From Leuconostoc litchii (lineage in GTDB: Bacteria > Bacillota > Bacilli > Lactobacillales > Lactobacillaceae): a DNA stretch of 64,000 nucleotides. Shown here one piece after another: positions 17,496-26,049 of this stretch. The stretch is taken from the NCBI RefSeq assembly GCF_008107645.1, contig NZ_SDGY01000005.1, forward strand, positions 1 through 64,000. Direction: 5' to 3'. Under the pieces are notes generated by a model, which ran no database searches, had not been told where the DNA came from, and was given only the letters and a program-made list of their open reading frames with translations. A program made the translations under genes and the position numbers. Position 1 is the first letter of the stretch. Every line of letters begins with the position of its first letter.

Positions 17496-17679
17496 ATTAT
17501 TGACCTCCATAAATTTTTATGAAACGATGTTATGCTGATAGCATCATTTATTTTAGTATAACATGTAATTTTTAATGAATAGCCTTTCTAGCCTCAAAGA
17601 ATTTATGATTTTAAATCTGATTTAATGTTAGGGCAGTATAGTAATTATATTGACAATATTCAATAGGTTGTCAATGTAG

Positions 17680-17773
17680 CGAGACCCCCCAAAAAAGATA
17701 CATTCAATTTATTATTATTCTCTCAAATTATAATTCTCTTCTCTCCCCCGTATCTTTAGATACGGGGGTTTCG
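17680..17773 (+). ncRNA. Candidate small RNA with alternative terminator structures
   Basis: A strong terminator (CCCCCGTATC, TTTA, GATACGGGGG at 17745-17768, then TTTCGTTTT) stands about 250 bp after the nearest start codon and with no gene ahead of it on the plus strand. An upstream segment, CGAGACCCCC (17680-17689) plus AAAGATAC (17694-17701), can pair with GGGGGTTTCG (17764-17773) and GTATCTTT (17750-17757), which would exclude the terminator. This suggests a switching RNA or a relic attenuator. Apart from this and the tRNA with its terminator, nothing is recognised in 17496-18201. Confidence 0.4.
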
Positions 17774-18028
17774 TTTTATTTTTGATGTATTTTAGTTGGT
17801 TTTGTCTACATAAATCATTCTATAGTAACTAATCTACTAGTTTATTAGCTGTACTTTCTGTTAAAGTTGATAGTATTTTGATTAAACACATAGTAGATGA
17901 ATTGATATTTGTAAAAAGATTAAAGTCATCAGGGTAGGAATTTTATATCAAGAAAAATAGTGAATATAAATGAGACATAATTATTATGTGGTACATTTAG
18001 CTCAAGTTTATATGTTAGGTTTTGTTAG

Positions 18029-18065
18029 AAAAAGAGTCAAAGCTTATTAGGCTTTGACTCTTTTT
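18029..18065. terminator. Terminator downstream of tRNA-Asn
   Basis: AAAAAGAGTCAAAGC and its complement form a 15-bp perfect stem with a seven-base loop. It follows the tRNA on the minus strand. Confidence 0.85.
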
Positions 18066-18071
18066 GTTTTA

Positions 18072-18143
18072 CTGCTCCACTTGGATTCGAACCAAGGACC
18101 TGCGCATTAACAGTGCGTTATTCTACCACTGAACTATGGAGCA
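18072..18143 (-). tRNA. tRNA-Asn (GTT anticodon)
   Basis: On the minus strand the acceptor arms TGCTCCA and TGGAGCA pair, the D-loop contains AGTGGTA, the anticodon loop is CTGTTAA (anticodon GTT) and the T-arm is TTGGTTCGAATCCAA. The CCA end is not encoded. It is 72 bases including discriminator G. It lies upstream of its own terminator and downstream of the arg operon. Confidence 0.93.
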
Positions 18144-18201
18144 ATTAGTTGAACTAATCAACTATTAAATTATAACAAGGTTAGATTTTATTGTCAACAC
18201 T

Positions 18202-19320
18202 TTATTTAGAAAGTAATTGTTTAATATTCTTTAATGCTGTTTTAAGTTGTGTATCTGAAATGGTTAGAGGAGGTAGAAGGCGTAATGTGTTATTTCCGGC
18301 TGAAAGAACAATAATATGCATATGAAGCAAATCTGTTACTACCTGAGTAACAGGAATTTTTAATTCAATGCCGGCCATCATACCAAGGCCACGTACATCA
18401 GTGACAATGCTTATTTTTTTTAATGTTTCTAATTCTTCCCAAAATAAACTAATTTTTTCGGACAGATCAGGTAAGATTGACGATAATTCATCTAATGTTG
18501 CGTTAGCTGCACTCATGGCAAGTAGATTGCCGCCAAATGTTGATCCATGAGTATTGTAAGCTAATGAACTAGCAAATTCATTTTTAGCAAGCATTGCACC
18601 AACTGGAACGCCATTTGCCAGCGCTTTGGCACTTGTAAATATATCAGGTTCAAAGTCATAATTTTCAAAAGAGAATTTTTTACCAGTCCGACCAATACCA
18701 GTCTGAACTTCATCGATCATTATCAAGGAACCATTTTCATGAGTAATATGAATCAATTGACGAATGAAATCAGGATCAGCGGGGAAAACACCGCCTTCAC
18801 CTTGAACAAGTTCAAGCATAACACCGGCAACATCATCATTAAGTAGTTCTTTAACACTATTAATGTCGTTAAACTTAGCATATTTGAAGCCTGATAATAG
18901 TGGTAAACCATGATGTATGCTATCTTGAGCAGTTGCCGACATGGATGCATAAGTACGACCATGAAAAGAATTACTAAATGTGATAATTGTTTCTCGTTTA
19001 GTGGCTAAACGAGCGAGTTTAATAGCGGCTTCATTTGCTTCAGTTCCTGAGTTAGCGAAATAAGTGGTATATTTTTCGCCACCTAATTTAGAAGCAACAG
19101 TTTCTTGTAGATCATTTTCATATAAATTAGGTAAGTGCCACATTTCTTTAGCTTGAGCAATAAGTGCTGATGCAACAGCATCATTATTTGCACCGACATT
19201 GTAAACACCAATACCACTAGATAAATCAGTATATTCAACATTTTTTTTGTCTGTCCATGTGGCATTTTTTGCCTTTTTGAATGTCACAGGTGCGCGATGA
19301 TAGTTTGGAAATAAAGTCAT
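18202..19320 (-). CDS. argD: Acetylornithine aminotransferase
   Basis: A 372-residue fold-type I PLP aminotransferase that converts N-acetylglutamate semialdehyde to N-acetylornithine with glutamate as donor. The phosphate-binding FANSGTEANEAAIKLAR and the PLP-contacting DEVQTGIGRTGK are visible, and the Schiff-base lysine is in TSAKALANGVPVG. The frame opens five codons earlier, but those codons contain the GAGGG ribosome site, so MTLFPNYHRAP is the start. The ribosome site overlaps the argB stop. It is the last gene of argCJBD. Confidence 0.92.
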   Translation of the reverse strand: MTLFPNYHRAPVTFKKAKNATWTDKKNVEYTDLSSGIGVYNVGANNDAVASALIAQAKEMWHLPNLYENDLQETVASKLGGEKYTTYFANSGTEANEAAIKLARLATKRETIITFSNSFHGRTYASMSATAQDSIHHGLPLLSGFKYAKFNDINSVKELLNDDVAGVMLELVQGEGGVFPADPDFIRQLIHITHENGSLIMIDEVQTGIGRTGKKFSFENYDFEPDIFTSAKALANGVPVGAMLAKNEFASSLAYNTHGSTFGGNLLAMSAANATLDELSSILPDLSEKISLFWEELETLKKISIVTDVRGLGMMAGIELKIPVTQVVTDLLHMHIIVLSAGNNTLRLLPPLTISDTQLKTALKNIKQLLSK

Positions 19321-19331
19321 ATTGTAATCCC

Positions 19332-20066
19332 TCAAATTGTAACGATGGTTCCTGGTTGTGTGACAGTATTTGTAATATGCACAGCACCTACACCATGACG
19401 AGCAGCAAGCAATGCGCTATTTACTTTAGGAATCATACCGCCAGTAATCATTTGTTTTTCTTGTAAGTCTGCCATGGTCTTTGATGTTAGTTTTTGAAGG
19501 ATATTACCCTTGATTTGAACACCAGAAACGTCAGTTAATAGATACAATTCATCAGCTTTTAAATATTTAGCAATTGATGTTGCAGCATGGTCAGCGTTGA
19601 CATTAAGCCATTGTCCTTGATTTGTTATAGCCATCGGTGCAATGATGGGTATTAAGTTTTGTTGCCAAATAGAATGAATCAGCTTGGTGTTTACTTGATG
19701 AATGGTTCCAACATAGCCAAATGTATCTTGGTCAATAGTATGTCCAGTCATTAATTGGTTACTTTCAGCGTTTAGACCAATAACTGGTAAACCATTAGCA
19801 CGACAGGTTTCTAGTAATGCTGGTTGAACTTGACCTAGAAGCGCCATTTTGGTAATAGAAATACCTTTTTGCGTCGTAAAACGAATACCATTGATTTTTT
19901 GAACAGGTTCGTTAAGCTGCGACATGAGCTCAGAAATAGTATCACCTCCTCCATGAACAAGCACAATGTTATAATGCTGTTTTTGCCAGTATTTGATAGT
20001 GTCAAAAAAGGCAGGTGTAAGTTGTGTGGCGGCGTTGCCACCAATTTTGATGACTATTTTTTTCAT
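19332..20066 (-). CDS. argB: Acetylglutamate kinase
   Basis: A 244-residue amino acid kinase family protein that phosphorylates N-acetylglutamate. The ATP-site KIGGNAA at the N-terminus and the substrate loop LVHGGGDTIS (about 38-47) are clear, as is the C-terminal GGMIPKVNSALLAARHG. The length is slightly short of 250-300 and lacks the N-terminal extension of arginine-inhibited hexameric forms. That would fit a feedback-insensitive kinase with control resting on ArgJ, which is inference. It has an AGGGGAGA ribosome site and is third in the operon. Confidence 0.92.
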   Translation of the reverse strand: MKKIVIKIGGNAATQLTPAFFDTIKYWQKQHYNIVLVHGGGDTISELMSQLNEPVQKINGIRFTTQKGISITKMALLGQVQPALLETCRANGLPVIGLNAESNQLMTGHTIDQDTFGYVGTIHQVNTKLIHSIWQQNLIPIIAPMAITNQGQWLNVNADHAATSIAKYLKADELYLLTDVSGVQIKGNILQKLTSKTMADLQEKQMITGGMIPKVNSALLAARHGVGAVHITNTVTQPGTIVTI

Positions 20067-20095
20067 AATCGGTGATCTCCCCTAAAATTTTGGTT

Positions 20096-21310
20096 TTATG
20101 TTGTGTAGAGTGCATTAATTTTGACATATTCATAAGTAAGGTCTGAACCCCAAGCTTGTCCAGATTCATTACCCATATGTAAGTCAATGTCAATGTGAAT
20201 GTCATGTTCGTTCAATTTACTTGCCATCATATTGGTGTCGAACTCAACAGGCGTACCGTCTAGTAGCACGTTAATTTGGTTAATTTTGATATTAATAATA
20301 GTAGGATCTAAGGCCACGTCACTGGCGCCAATTGCAGCAATGATTCGACCCCAATTAGGATCTTTTCCAAAAATAGCTGTTTTTACCAATGATGAGCCGA
20401 CTACTTTTTTAGCAACCATACGTGCATCCACAGCACTTTTGGCGTTGGTAACAGATACAGCAATCAATTTGGTAGCACCTTCACCATCGTTAGCGATGGC
20501 TATAGAGAGCGCGGTGGTTACAATATGAAGCATTTCTTTGAATTGGTCGTATTCAGAACCAATTTCACTAATCAAAGGGTTACCAGCTAAACCATTTGCC
20601 ATAACTAAGACAGTATCATTGGTAGAAGTATCACCGTCAATTGTAATCTGGTTAAAGCTAGTCTCAACATCTTCAGACAGAGCCTTCTGTAAAAGTGTGG
20701 CATCAATGTTGATGTCTGTGGTTACAAATCCTAGCATTGTAGCCATATTTGGATGTAACATACCAGATCCTTTTGCTACACCACTCATGGTGACAGGCTT
20801 TCCTTGAATAACTGATTGAATGGTAATTGATTTTTCTTTTGTATCAGTAGTCATAATGGCATGCGCAAATCCTTGTGTATCACCATCAACTTTTAATTGT
20901 TTGATTCCGCGTGTGATTGTTTCAATTGGCAAGACATTACCAATGATACCGGTGGAAGCCACGGCAACTAAATTTGAATCGATGTTGAGCTGTTGAGCTG
21001 CCATTTCTTGCATAGATTTTGCATGCGTCAAGCCAATTTTTCCCGTAACCGCATTAGCATTTCCAGAATTAACAATGATGGCTTGCAGCTGTCCATTTTG
21101 AATAACTTGCTTATCCAATTGAACGGGTGCGGCTTGAACAAGATTAGTCGTGAATACGCCAGCTACGCTTGCAATGGCGTCACTGTATATCCATCCGAGA
21201 TCTTTAGACTTATGTTTAATGCCTACATGTTGTCCGTCAGCATGAAAACCAATTGGTGCAGCAATGTTGGCTGTCTTCAATATTGTAATTTGATTTAATA
21301 GTTTTGTCAT
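20096..21310 (-). CDS. argJ: Bifunctional glutamate N-acetyltransferase / ornithine acetyltransferase
   Basis: A 404-residue ArgJ protein that recycles the acetyl group between acetylornithine and glutamate. The autoproteolysis site is in KGSGMLHPNMATMLGFVTTD, cleavage occurring between Ala and the nucleophilic Thr of MATML. DGDTSTNDTVLVMANG follows, as in all family members. The presence of argJ means the cyclic acetyl pathway, so no argE or argA is needed for steady flux. It is second in argCJBD. Confidence 0.93.
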   Translation of the reverse strand: MTKLLNQITILKTANIAAPIGFHADGQHVGIKHKSKDLGWIYSDAIASVAGVFTTNLVQAAPVQLDKQVIQNGQLQAIIVNSGNANAVTGKIGLTHAKSMQEMAAQQLNIDSNLVAVASTGIIGNVLPIETITRGIKQLKVDGDTQGFAHAIMTTDTKEKSITIQSVIQGKPVTMSGVAKGSGMLHPNMATMLGFVTTDINIDATLLQKALSEDVETSFNQITIDGDTSTNDTVLVMANGLAGNPLISEIGSEYDQFKEMLHIVTTALSIAIANDGEGATKLIAVSVTNAKSAVDARMVAKKVVGSSLVKTAIFGKDPNWGRIIAAIGASDVALDPTIINIKINQINVLLDGTPVEFDTNMMASKLNEHDIHIDIDLHMGNESGQAWGSDLTYEYVKINALYTT

Positions 21311-21354
21311 AATATCAGTCCTAAATGTGTTTAGAGTATTGTTACAGAGAACGA

Positions 21355-22395
21355 TTATGCATACTGTGCCAGTAAATGTAAGCCAGTACTTTCTTCTAAT
21401 CCAAAGAAATGATTCATATTTTGGATAGCTTGACCAGCAGCTCCTTTTATCATATTGTCGAGGACGCTCACAATGGTAAGGTATCTTGTGTCAGGATTGT
21501 AAGTTATACCAATATCCGTAAAATTAGTACCGATAACTTGCTTAATATTTGGTAGTTGATTTTGGGACATAATACGAACAAATTGCGTGTTAGCATATGT
21601 TTTTTTATATAACTTATCAATTTGATTCGCTTGTACAGCGTCATTTATTTTGACATAGGCGCTGATAAAAATACCACGATTGATGGGTAGTAAAGATGTT
21701 GTGAATTGAATATGCTCAATATCTGGTTGCCACTTTTGAAGTTGTTGTGTGATTTCTGGAATGTGTTGATGTTGGTTAGCCTTATACATACTGAAATTGT
21801 CACTAACATTTACGAAATGGCTAGTTGACGTTAAGGATTTACCAGCACCGGATAAACCACTTTTAGCATCAATAATAATATTATCCTTATCAAGAACTTG
21901 ATGTTGCGCTAATGGGGCCAGAGCTAATAAGGTTGCGGTTGCATAACAGCCAGGATTAGCAATATATGTAGCATTATTATTATAAAAGTCTGCTAGACTG
22001 TAGTGTGCTTGTTGGAGTAGTTGATCAGAAGCAGGCTCTTTTTTGTACCATTTTTTATAAAGGGATGCTGGAAGACGAAAATCACCAGAAAGGTCAATTA
22101 CTGGGAATTTTGCTTCTATAAATTCTGATGCCAAATCTTTGGAGACGCCACTCGATGTTGCAAAGAAGACAATATCAGCGTGTTGCATAATATACACTGA
22201 ATCAAAAGGCATTGTTGTTAAATTATACATTTTTTTCAAATGTGGAAATTGTTCGCTGATATCTGTGTGTGTTTGTTGTGTATTGTGAATTGATATAACT
22301 TCTGCATTTGGATGATTGTACAGCAATCTAAGTAATTCTAGACCGCTATATCCTGTAACACCAACAATAGAAATTTTTATGTTTTTGTCTACCAT
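21355..22395 (-). CDS. argC: N-acetyl-gamma-glutamyl-phosphate reductase
   Basis: A 346-residue reductase. The NADPH-binding segment is SIVGVTGYSGLELLRLL and the catalytic cysteine is in NPGCYATATLLALAPL. It reduces acetylglutamyl phosphate to the semialdehyde. The open frame extends four codons upstream through a GTG, but GAGG within those codons points to the ATG of MVDKNIKIS as start. It is first gene of argCJBD, with its promoter 30-60 bp upstream. argF, argG and argH are not here. Confidence 0.92.
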   Translation of the reverse strand: MVDKNIKISIVGVTGYSGLELLRLLYNHPNAEVISIHNTQQTHTDISEQFPHLKKMYNLTTMPFDSVYIMQHADIVFFATSSGVSKDLASEFIEAKFPVIDLSGDFRLPASLYKKWYKKEPASDQLLQQAHYSLADFYNNNATYIANPGCYATATLLALAPLAQHQVLDKDNIIIDAKSGLSGAGKSLTSTSHFVNVSDNFSMYKANQHQHIPEITQQLQKWQPDIEHIQFTTSLLPINRGIFISAYVKINDAVQANQIDKLYKKTYANTQFVRIMSQNQLPNIKQVIGTNFTDIGITYNPDTRYLTIVSVLDNMIKGAAGQAIQNMNHFFGLEESTGLHLLAQYA

Positions 22396-22426
22396 ATCTT
22401 GCCTCACTACATATCTGATGTTTTAA

Positions 22427-22455
22427 ATATTAAACTATTGGGTATTTAAATACAA
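22427..22455 (-). promoter_or_regulatory. Promoter of the argCJBD operon
   Basis: On the minus strand TTGTAT (22455-22450), a 17-bp spacer and TAATAT (22432-22427). The AT-rich flank (GCATAATAATTGTATTTA) loosely resembles an ARG box, but not well enough to call one. Confidence 0.5.
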
Positions 22456-22520
22456 TTATTATGCAGAACGGGGTTGGATATTTAACTTTTTTTGAATAAA
22501 AAAACACTTCTTTCGAAGTG

Positions 22521-22916
22521 TTATGCGCGTGCCGGTAATTCTAATATTGCGATATCAAGTACATGAGTCATACTTTTCGATCGTAATTCATTTAAGAAAA
22601 ATCCATTTTGTAAGTCTAATTTTGTATCTAGCGCAAATACCGTTAGTGTATAATTGTGTGTTTTATCAGGTGGCATTGGCCCAATATAGGATTGATTAAT
22701 ATTACTATCTGCTGGTTTTCCAGATTTTTGAACATCGTGCCAAGTAGAATTGGTACCAGAAGTGCCATAATGTGAGCCATGTAAATTTTCAGGGATATTG
22801 GTTACTTCAATTGGAAAATTAACCGTCGGCATATCGTTTGTACGATAGTTATCGGGTGCATATTTGGCATAAATATCTGGGATTAATCCATTATCTAATT
22901 TGACATCTATTTTCAT
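22521..22916 (-). CDS. YbhB/YbcL (PEBP) family protein with the core motif missing
   Basis: A 131-residue protein. The N-terminal NFPIEVTNIPENL and the C-terminal YIGPMPPDKTHNYTLTVFAL plus LDLQNGFFLNEL are typical of the Raf-kinase-inhibitor-like YbhB family. Family members run to roughly 150-180 residues. Between the two halves they carry a DPDAP or DFD-type segment and a CGF.WIHW segment that form the anion-binding pocket. Both are absent here, as if about 30 residues had been deleted in frame. The function of the family in bacteria is unclear. It is paired with the hypothetical gene two bases upstream. Confidence 0.7.
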   Translation of the reverse strand: MKIDVKLDNGLIPDIYAKYAPDNYRTNDMPTVNFPIEVTNIPENLHGSHYGTSGTNSTWHDVQKSGKPADSNINQSYIGPMPPDKTHNYTLTVFALDTKLDLQNGFFLNELRSKSMTHVLDIAILELPARA

Positions 22917-22918
22917 TA

Positions 22919-23299
22919 TTATTCTCCTATTAAATTTTTCTTTGCTTGTGCTAGACGAGTCCGAACGTTAATTGGCATTTCTAAATTAAACTTTCGTACT
23001 TCTGAAATAGCATTGATAATTAACGTGATACGCTCATCGACATCAGAAATTTTTGTTGCCTTAGCATTTATATCTTGTTCAAATCTATCAATAAAAGCTA
23101 GCTGTATGGTAGATTTATTTGCTCGTAATGTTTCAGCGGCAGCAATTTCTCCTTGAGATTCAGCAGCCTGAATAGCTTTATTATACCCCTCAAAAAAATC
23201 ATTGACATTTGTAGTGGTTTCCCAGGTAATGGGTTCATTTTTAGATACGATAATTTGTTCGGTCTTTTTGTTCTTTTTAAAAATATTGAAGATAGACAT
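22919..23299 (-). CDS. Hypothetical protein, helical
   Basis: A 126-residue charged, probably all-helical cytoplasmic protein: a basic start (MSIFNIFKKNKK), then long amphipathic helices rich in Ala, Glu and Lys. No membrane segment, cysteine or known motif. It is cotranscribed with the PEBP gene (stop and start two bases apart). I do not recognise the family. Confidence 0.6.
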   Translation of the reverse strand: MSIFNIFKKNKKTEQIIVSKNEPITWETTTNVNDFFEGYNKAIQAAESQGEIAAAETLRANKSTIQLAFIDRFEQDINAKATKISDVDERITLIINAISEVRKFNLEMPINVRTRLAQAKKNLIGE

Positions 23300-23409
23300 G
23301 TTAAGGAATCCTTTCTAGTATAAATTTTCGTCAATTTGTCATAATCACTTAATGGCGAACAAACGTTTTATCTGATACAATAAAAATAGTTTCTGAATCG
23401 GGGAAAATT

Positions 23410-23706
23410 ATGGCAGCACATAAGACAGTATTTAATGACAAACAACGTATTTTGCGACTTTATTCAGCATTGATAAGTCATCGAGCGCTCTCAATTGAGG
23501 AAATTGAGGATATGTTTTTTATTGGTCGAAAAACTGTGCAACGAGATATTTCGGAAATTCGCACTTTTTTGCATGATTTACAAATTGGTGAACCTATTAA
23601 ATCCGAAATTATTTTTGACCGTCATTCGAAGAAATATCGATTAACTGAAATGGACAATCTATTTAGTGTTTTTGATAAAATTAATAAGATAGACGAAGAG
23701 GAGTAA
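23410..23706 (+). CDS. Small HTH_11/DeoR-like DNA-binding protein
   Basis: A 98-residue protein made of one winged helix-turn-helix. The segment LYSALISHRALSIEEIEDMFFIGRKTVQRDISEIRTFL has the recognition-helix pattern seen at the N-terminus of DeoR-type and YafY-type regulators. It has no effector domain, so it would be a stand-alone regulator or a domain fragment. The start is supported by GGGGAAAATT upstream. It converges on the Ktr genes with only four bases between. Confidence 0.7.
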   Translation: MAAHKTVFNDKQRILRLYSALISHRALSIEEIEDMFFIGRKTVQRDISEIRTFLHDLQIGEPIKSEIIFDRHSKKYRLTEMDNLFSVFDKINKIDEEE

Positions 23707-23710
23707 ACAA

Positions 23711-24376
23711 TCATTTATTGTTAGTTAGTTGATCAAAATCATCTACCATATCTTTTGGTCCGACCACTGAAACAATATCTTTTTCATGAAGTTTGTAGGT
23801 CGAATCTGGCGCCACAATGACGTCACCGTCGTGGCGTACAGCAATAACATTTAATCCAAATTTTTTCCGAATATTTAAGTTACTAATTGATCGGCCGTAA
23901 AATGCTGGATTAACAATTTGTACCTCTGCCATGGAATAATCATCAGACAACTCAATAAAGTTTAACATATTAGGTGCCAGAAGTTTACGTGCTACTCGTT
24001 CGCCCATTTCGCGTTCAGGTTGTACAACAACATCGGCTCCTATTTTTGTTAGGACTCGCAAATGTGTACGGTTTTCTGCTTTAGCAATGACATTTTTGGC
24101 GCCAAGATCCTTAGCATTAATGGTCGCTAAGATACTTGCTTGCATATTATGTCCAATAGCGATAATGACATGGTCAAAACTAGCAATGTCTAATTTTCTC
24201 AAAACATCATCTTCTTGTGCATCGGCGATAACAACTTGTGTGGCGATGTCACGATAATCATTAACATGCTCTTCATTAATATCAATGCCCAAGACATCTT
24301 GTCCATTAGCAACTAAGGTTTCTAAAAGCGCACCACCGAATCGTCCAAGTCCGATAATAGCATATGTTTGTTTCAT
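23711..24376 (-). CDS. ktrA: Ktr potassium uptake regulatory subunit (TrkA-N/TrkA-C)
   Basis: A 221-residue RCK protein. The N-terminal Rossmann domain binds nucleotide through IIGLGRFGGALLETL (GXGXXG), with an acidic end of beta-2 (GIDIN). The C-terminal RCK_C domain (about 140-221) contains IRKKFGLNVIAVRHDGDVIVAPDSTYKLHEKD, the region that binds c-di-AMP in other Firmicutes. It forms a cytoplasmic gating ring on the KtrB channel encoded next door. It has an AGGAGTG ribosome site and is second gene of the pair. Confidence 0.9.
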   Translation of the reverse strand: MKQTYAIIGLGRFGGALLETLVANGQDVLGIDINEEHVNDYRDIATQVVIADAQEDDVLRKLDIASFDHVIIAIGHNMQASILATINAKDLGAKNVIAKAENRTHLRVLTKIGADVVVQPEREMGERVARKLLAPNMLNFIELSDDYSMAEVQIVNPAFYGRSISNLNIRKKFGLNVIAVRHDGDVIVAPDSTYKLHEKDIVSVVGPKDMVDDFDQLTNNK

Positions 24377-24402
24377 TCTTCACTCCTAACGATTGTATAA
24401 TA

Positions 24403-25806
24403 TTAACCAATGATAACTGATTCTTCTGGATAACGGAAAGGTGCTTTATCATCATGTACATTCAATATAGAAAACATTACAGTATAAATACCAACACGGC
24501 CAATAAACATTGCTAGCATGATAATAATCTGTCCAAACGTTGTTAGGTGCGGTGTTAGTCCCAATGTTAGACCAGTTGTGGCGAAAGCACTGACTACTTC
24601 AAAGATAACATACTCTAAACCATAGTTTTGCGCATGTTCTTGTGTAAGCATTAATAGAAAAGATAAGATTCCTAGAAATACTAAAGACACAAACACTAAT
24701 AACAATGCACGAACAATGTTTTCGTGCGATAAACGACGATGCGAGAAGACGACATCCTTTTTACCACGTAATGCAGCGCGTGTTTGTAAAATAAGCACAC
24801 CAAGAGTAGTTGTTTTGATTCCACCTGCGGTTGACCCTGGTGTACCTCCAATGTACATGAGCATCATTGTTAACAATACAGTGGCTGAACTCATTGTGTC
24901 AAAGCTGAACTGAGCGAATCCTGCTGTACGATAGGAAATTGACATGAAAAGTGTATCAAACAAACGATTGATTGGTGAAATACTTTGTGCTGAATGAATA
25001 TTATGTTCAGTTAATTCAAACAAGAGCCAACCGCCAATAATTAATGCGCTGGTCATTACTAATGCTAATTTAGAGTGTAGCGTGAGGTGATGGGTGGCTC
25101 GATACAATAACAAATCTCGCCAAACCAGAAAACCCAAGGAACCGGCCACAATGAGTGCGGCTATGATAAGTAAAACCCAGGGCTGGTTGTTATAGGAAGC
25201 AGTGCCTTTTGGTAGAATCGAAAACCCGGAGTTTCCGAATGCTGAAATAGCATGAAATATAGCGTAAAACATGCCACGTTTCCAGCCAAAATCATGCATG
25301 AAAAAAGGTGCCAATAACAAGGCTCCGATAGTTTGGATAATTAAAGATAGCTTGATAACGTATCCGAAAACCACCCTAGTATCATAGAGGCTTTCCAAAT
25401 TATAAACCTCTTGAACCATCATTTTACTTTTCAAGTCCATTTGTCGACGTGTGGCTGTAAAAAGTAAAACAGAGAATGACATAAACCCGAGTGCCCCGAT
25501 TTCAACCAAAATCATAATGACAATTTGTCCAAATATGGTCCAATGTTGTGCGGTGTCTACCACCGTTAAGCCAGTTACGGAAGCAGCTGAAGTAGCTGTG
25601 AATAGACCATCCATGAAGGTATGCCCGATATTGCCGTGATAACTAAATGGTAACATGAGTAGGAATGCGCCAACTGTAATCACTGTCAAAAAACCTAATG
25701 ATAAACGCTGTGGCATGGATATTTTTGACCAAAAATTGTGGCGTTGTGATTGATGATGGAATTTTTGCATTTCAGCTGCGGTTGGTAAATCAATTTTTCT
25801 AGACAT
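24403..25806 (-). CDS. ktrB: Ktr potassium uptake channel subunit (TrkH/KtrB family)
   Basis: A 467-residue membrane protein with four M1-P-M2 repeats. The selectivity-filter loops are visible as ASVTGLTVVDT, AFGNSGFS, YRTAGFAQF and ATTGLTLG, each containing the conserved glycine. Potassium, coupled to sodium, enters through this subunit under control of the RCK ring. The N-terminal 30 residues are hydrophilic. It is transcribed ahead of ktrA, with 26 bp between. The ribosome site is weak and distant (AGGACA). Confidence 0.9.
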   Translation of the reverse strand: MSRKIDLPTAAEMQKFHHQSQRHNFWSKISMPQRLSLGFLTVITVGAFLLMLPFSYHGNIGHTFMDGLFTATSAASVTGLTVVDTAQHWTIFGQIVIMILVEIGALGFMSFSVLLFTATRRQMDLKSKMMVQEVYNLESLYDTRVVFGYVIKLSLIIQTIGALLLAPFFMHDFGWKRGMFYAIFHAISAFGNSGFSILPKGTASYNNQPWVLLIIAALIVAGSLGFLVWRDLLLYRATHHLTLHSKLALVMTSALIIGGWLLFELTEHNIHSAQSISPINRLFDTLFMSISYRTAGFAQFSFDTMSSATVLLTMMLMYIGGTPGSTAGGIKTTTLGVLILQTRAALRGKKDVVFSHRRLSHENIVRALLLVFVSLVFLGILSFLLMLTQEHAQNYGLEYVIFEVVSAFATTGLTLGLTPHLTTFGQIIIMLAMFIGRVGIYTVMFSILNVHDDKAPFRYPEESVIIG

Positions 25807-26049
25807 ATGTATTTTTTATAATGTCCTTTCTTTAAAAGTAAACTTATTAAGGGACATGATGTTGTTTTCATTACAATTATACACGCAGTATGCATAAAAC
25901 GGATATTTTGAACTAATAGAACCAAAATAATGATATTAATACGTTATATTTAGCAAAAAATGTTTATAATCGTGAACAGGAATGTTAAGATATAATATTA
26001 AGGATTTCAAGGAAAATGTTAGATTATAATGGCAAGGGGATGAGTCCAT

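Noticed and set aside
20199-21298. Three long plus-strand frames opposite argJ
   Set aside because: They follow the codon pattern of argJ, lack ribosome sites and have no family similarity that I can see.
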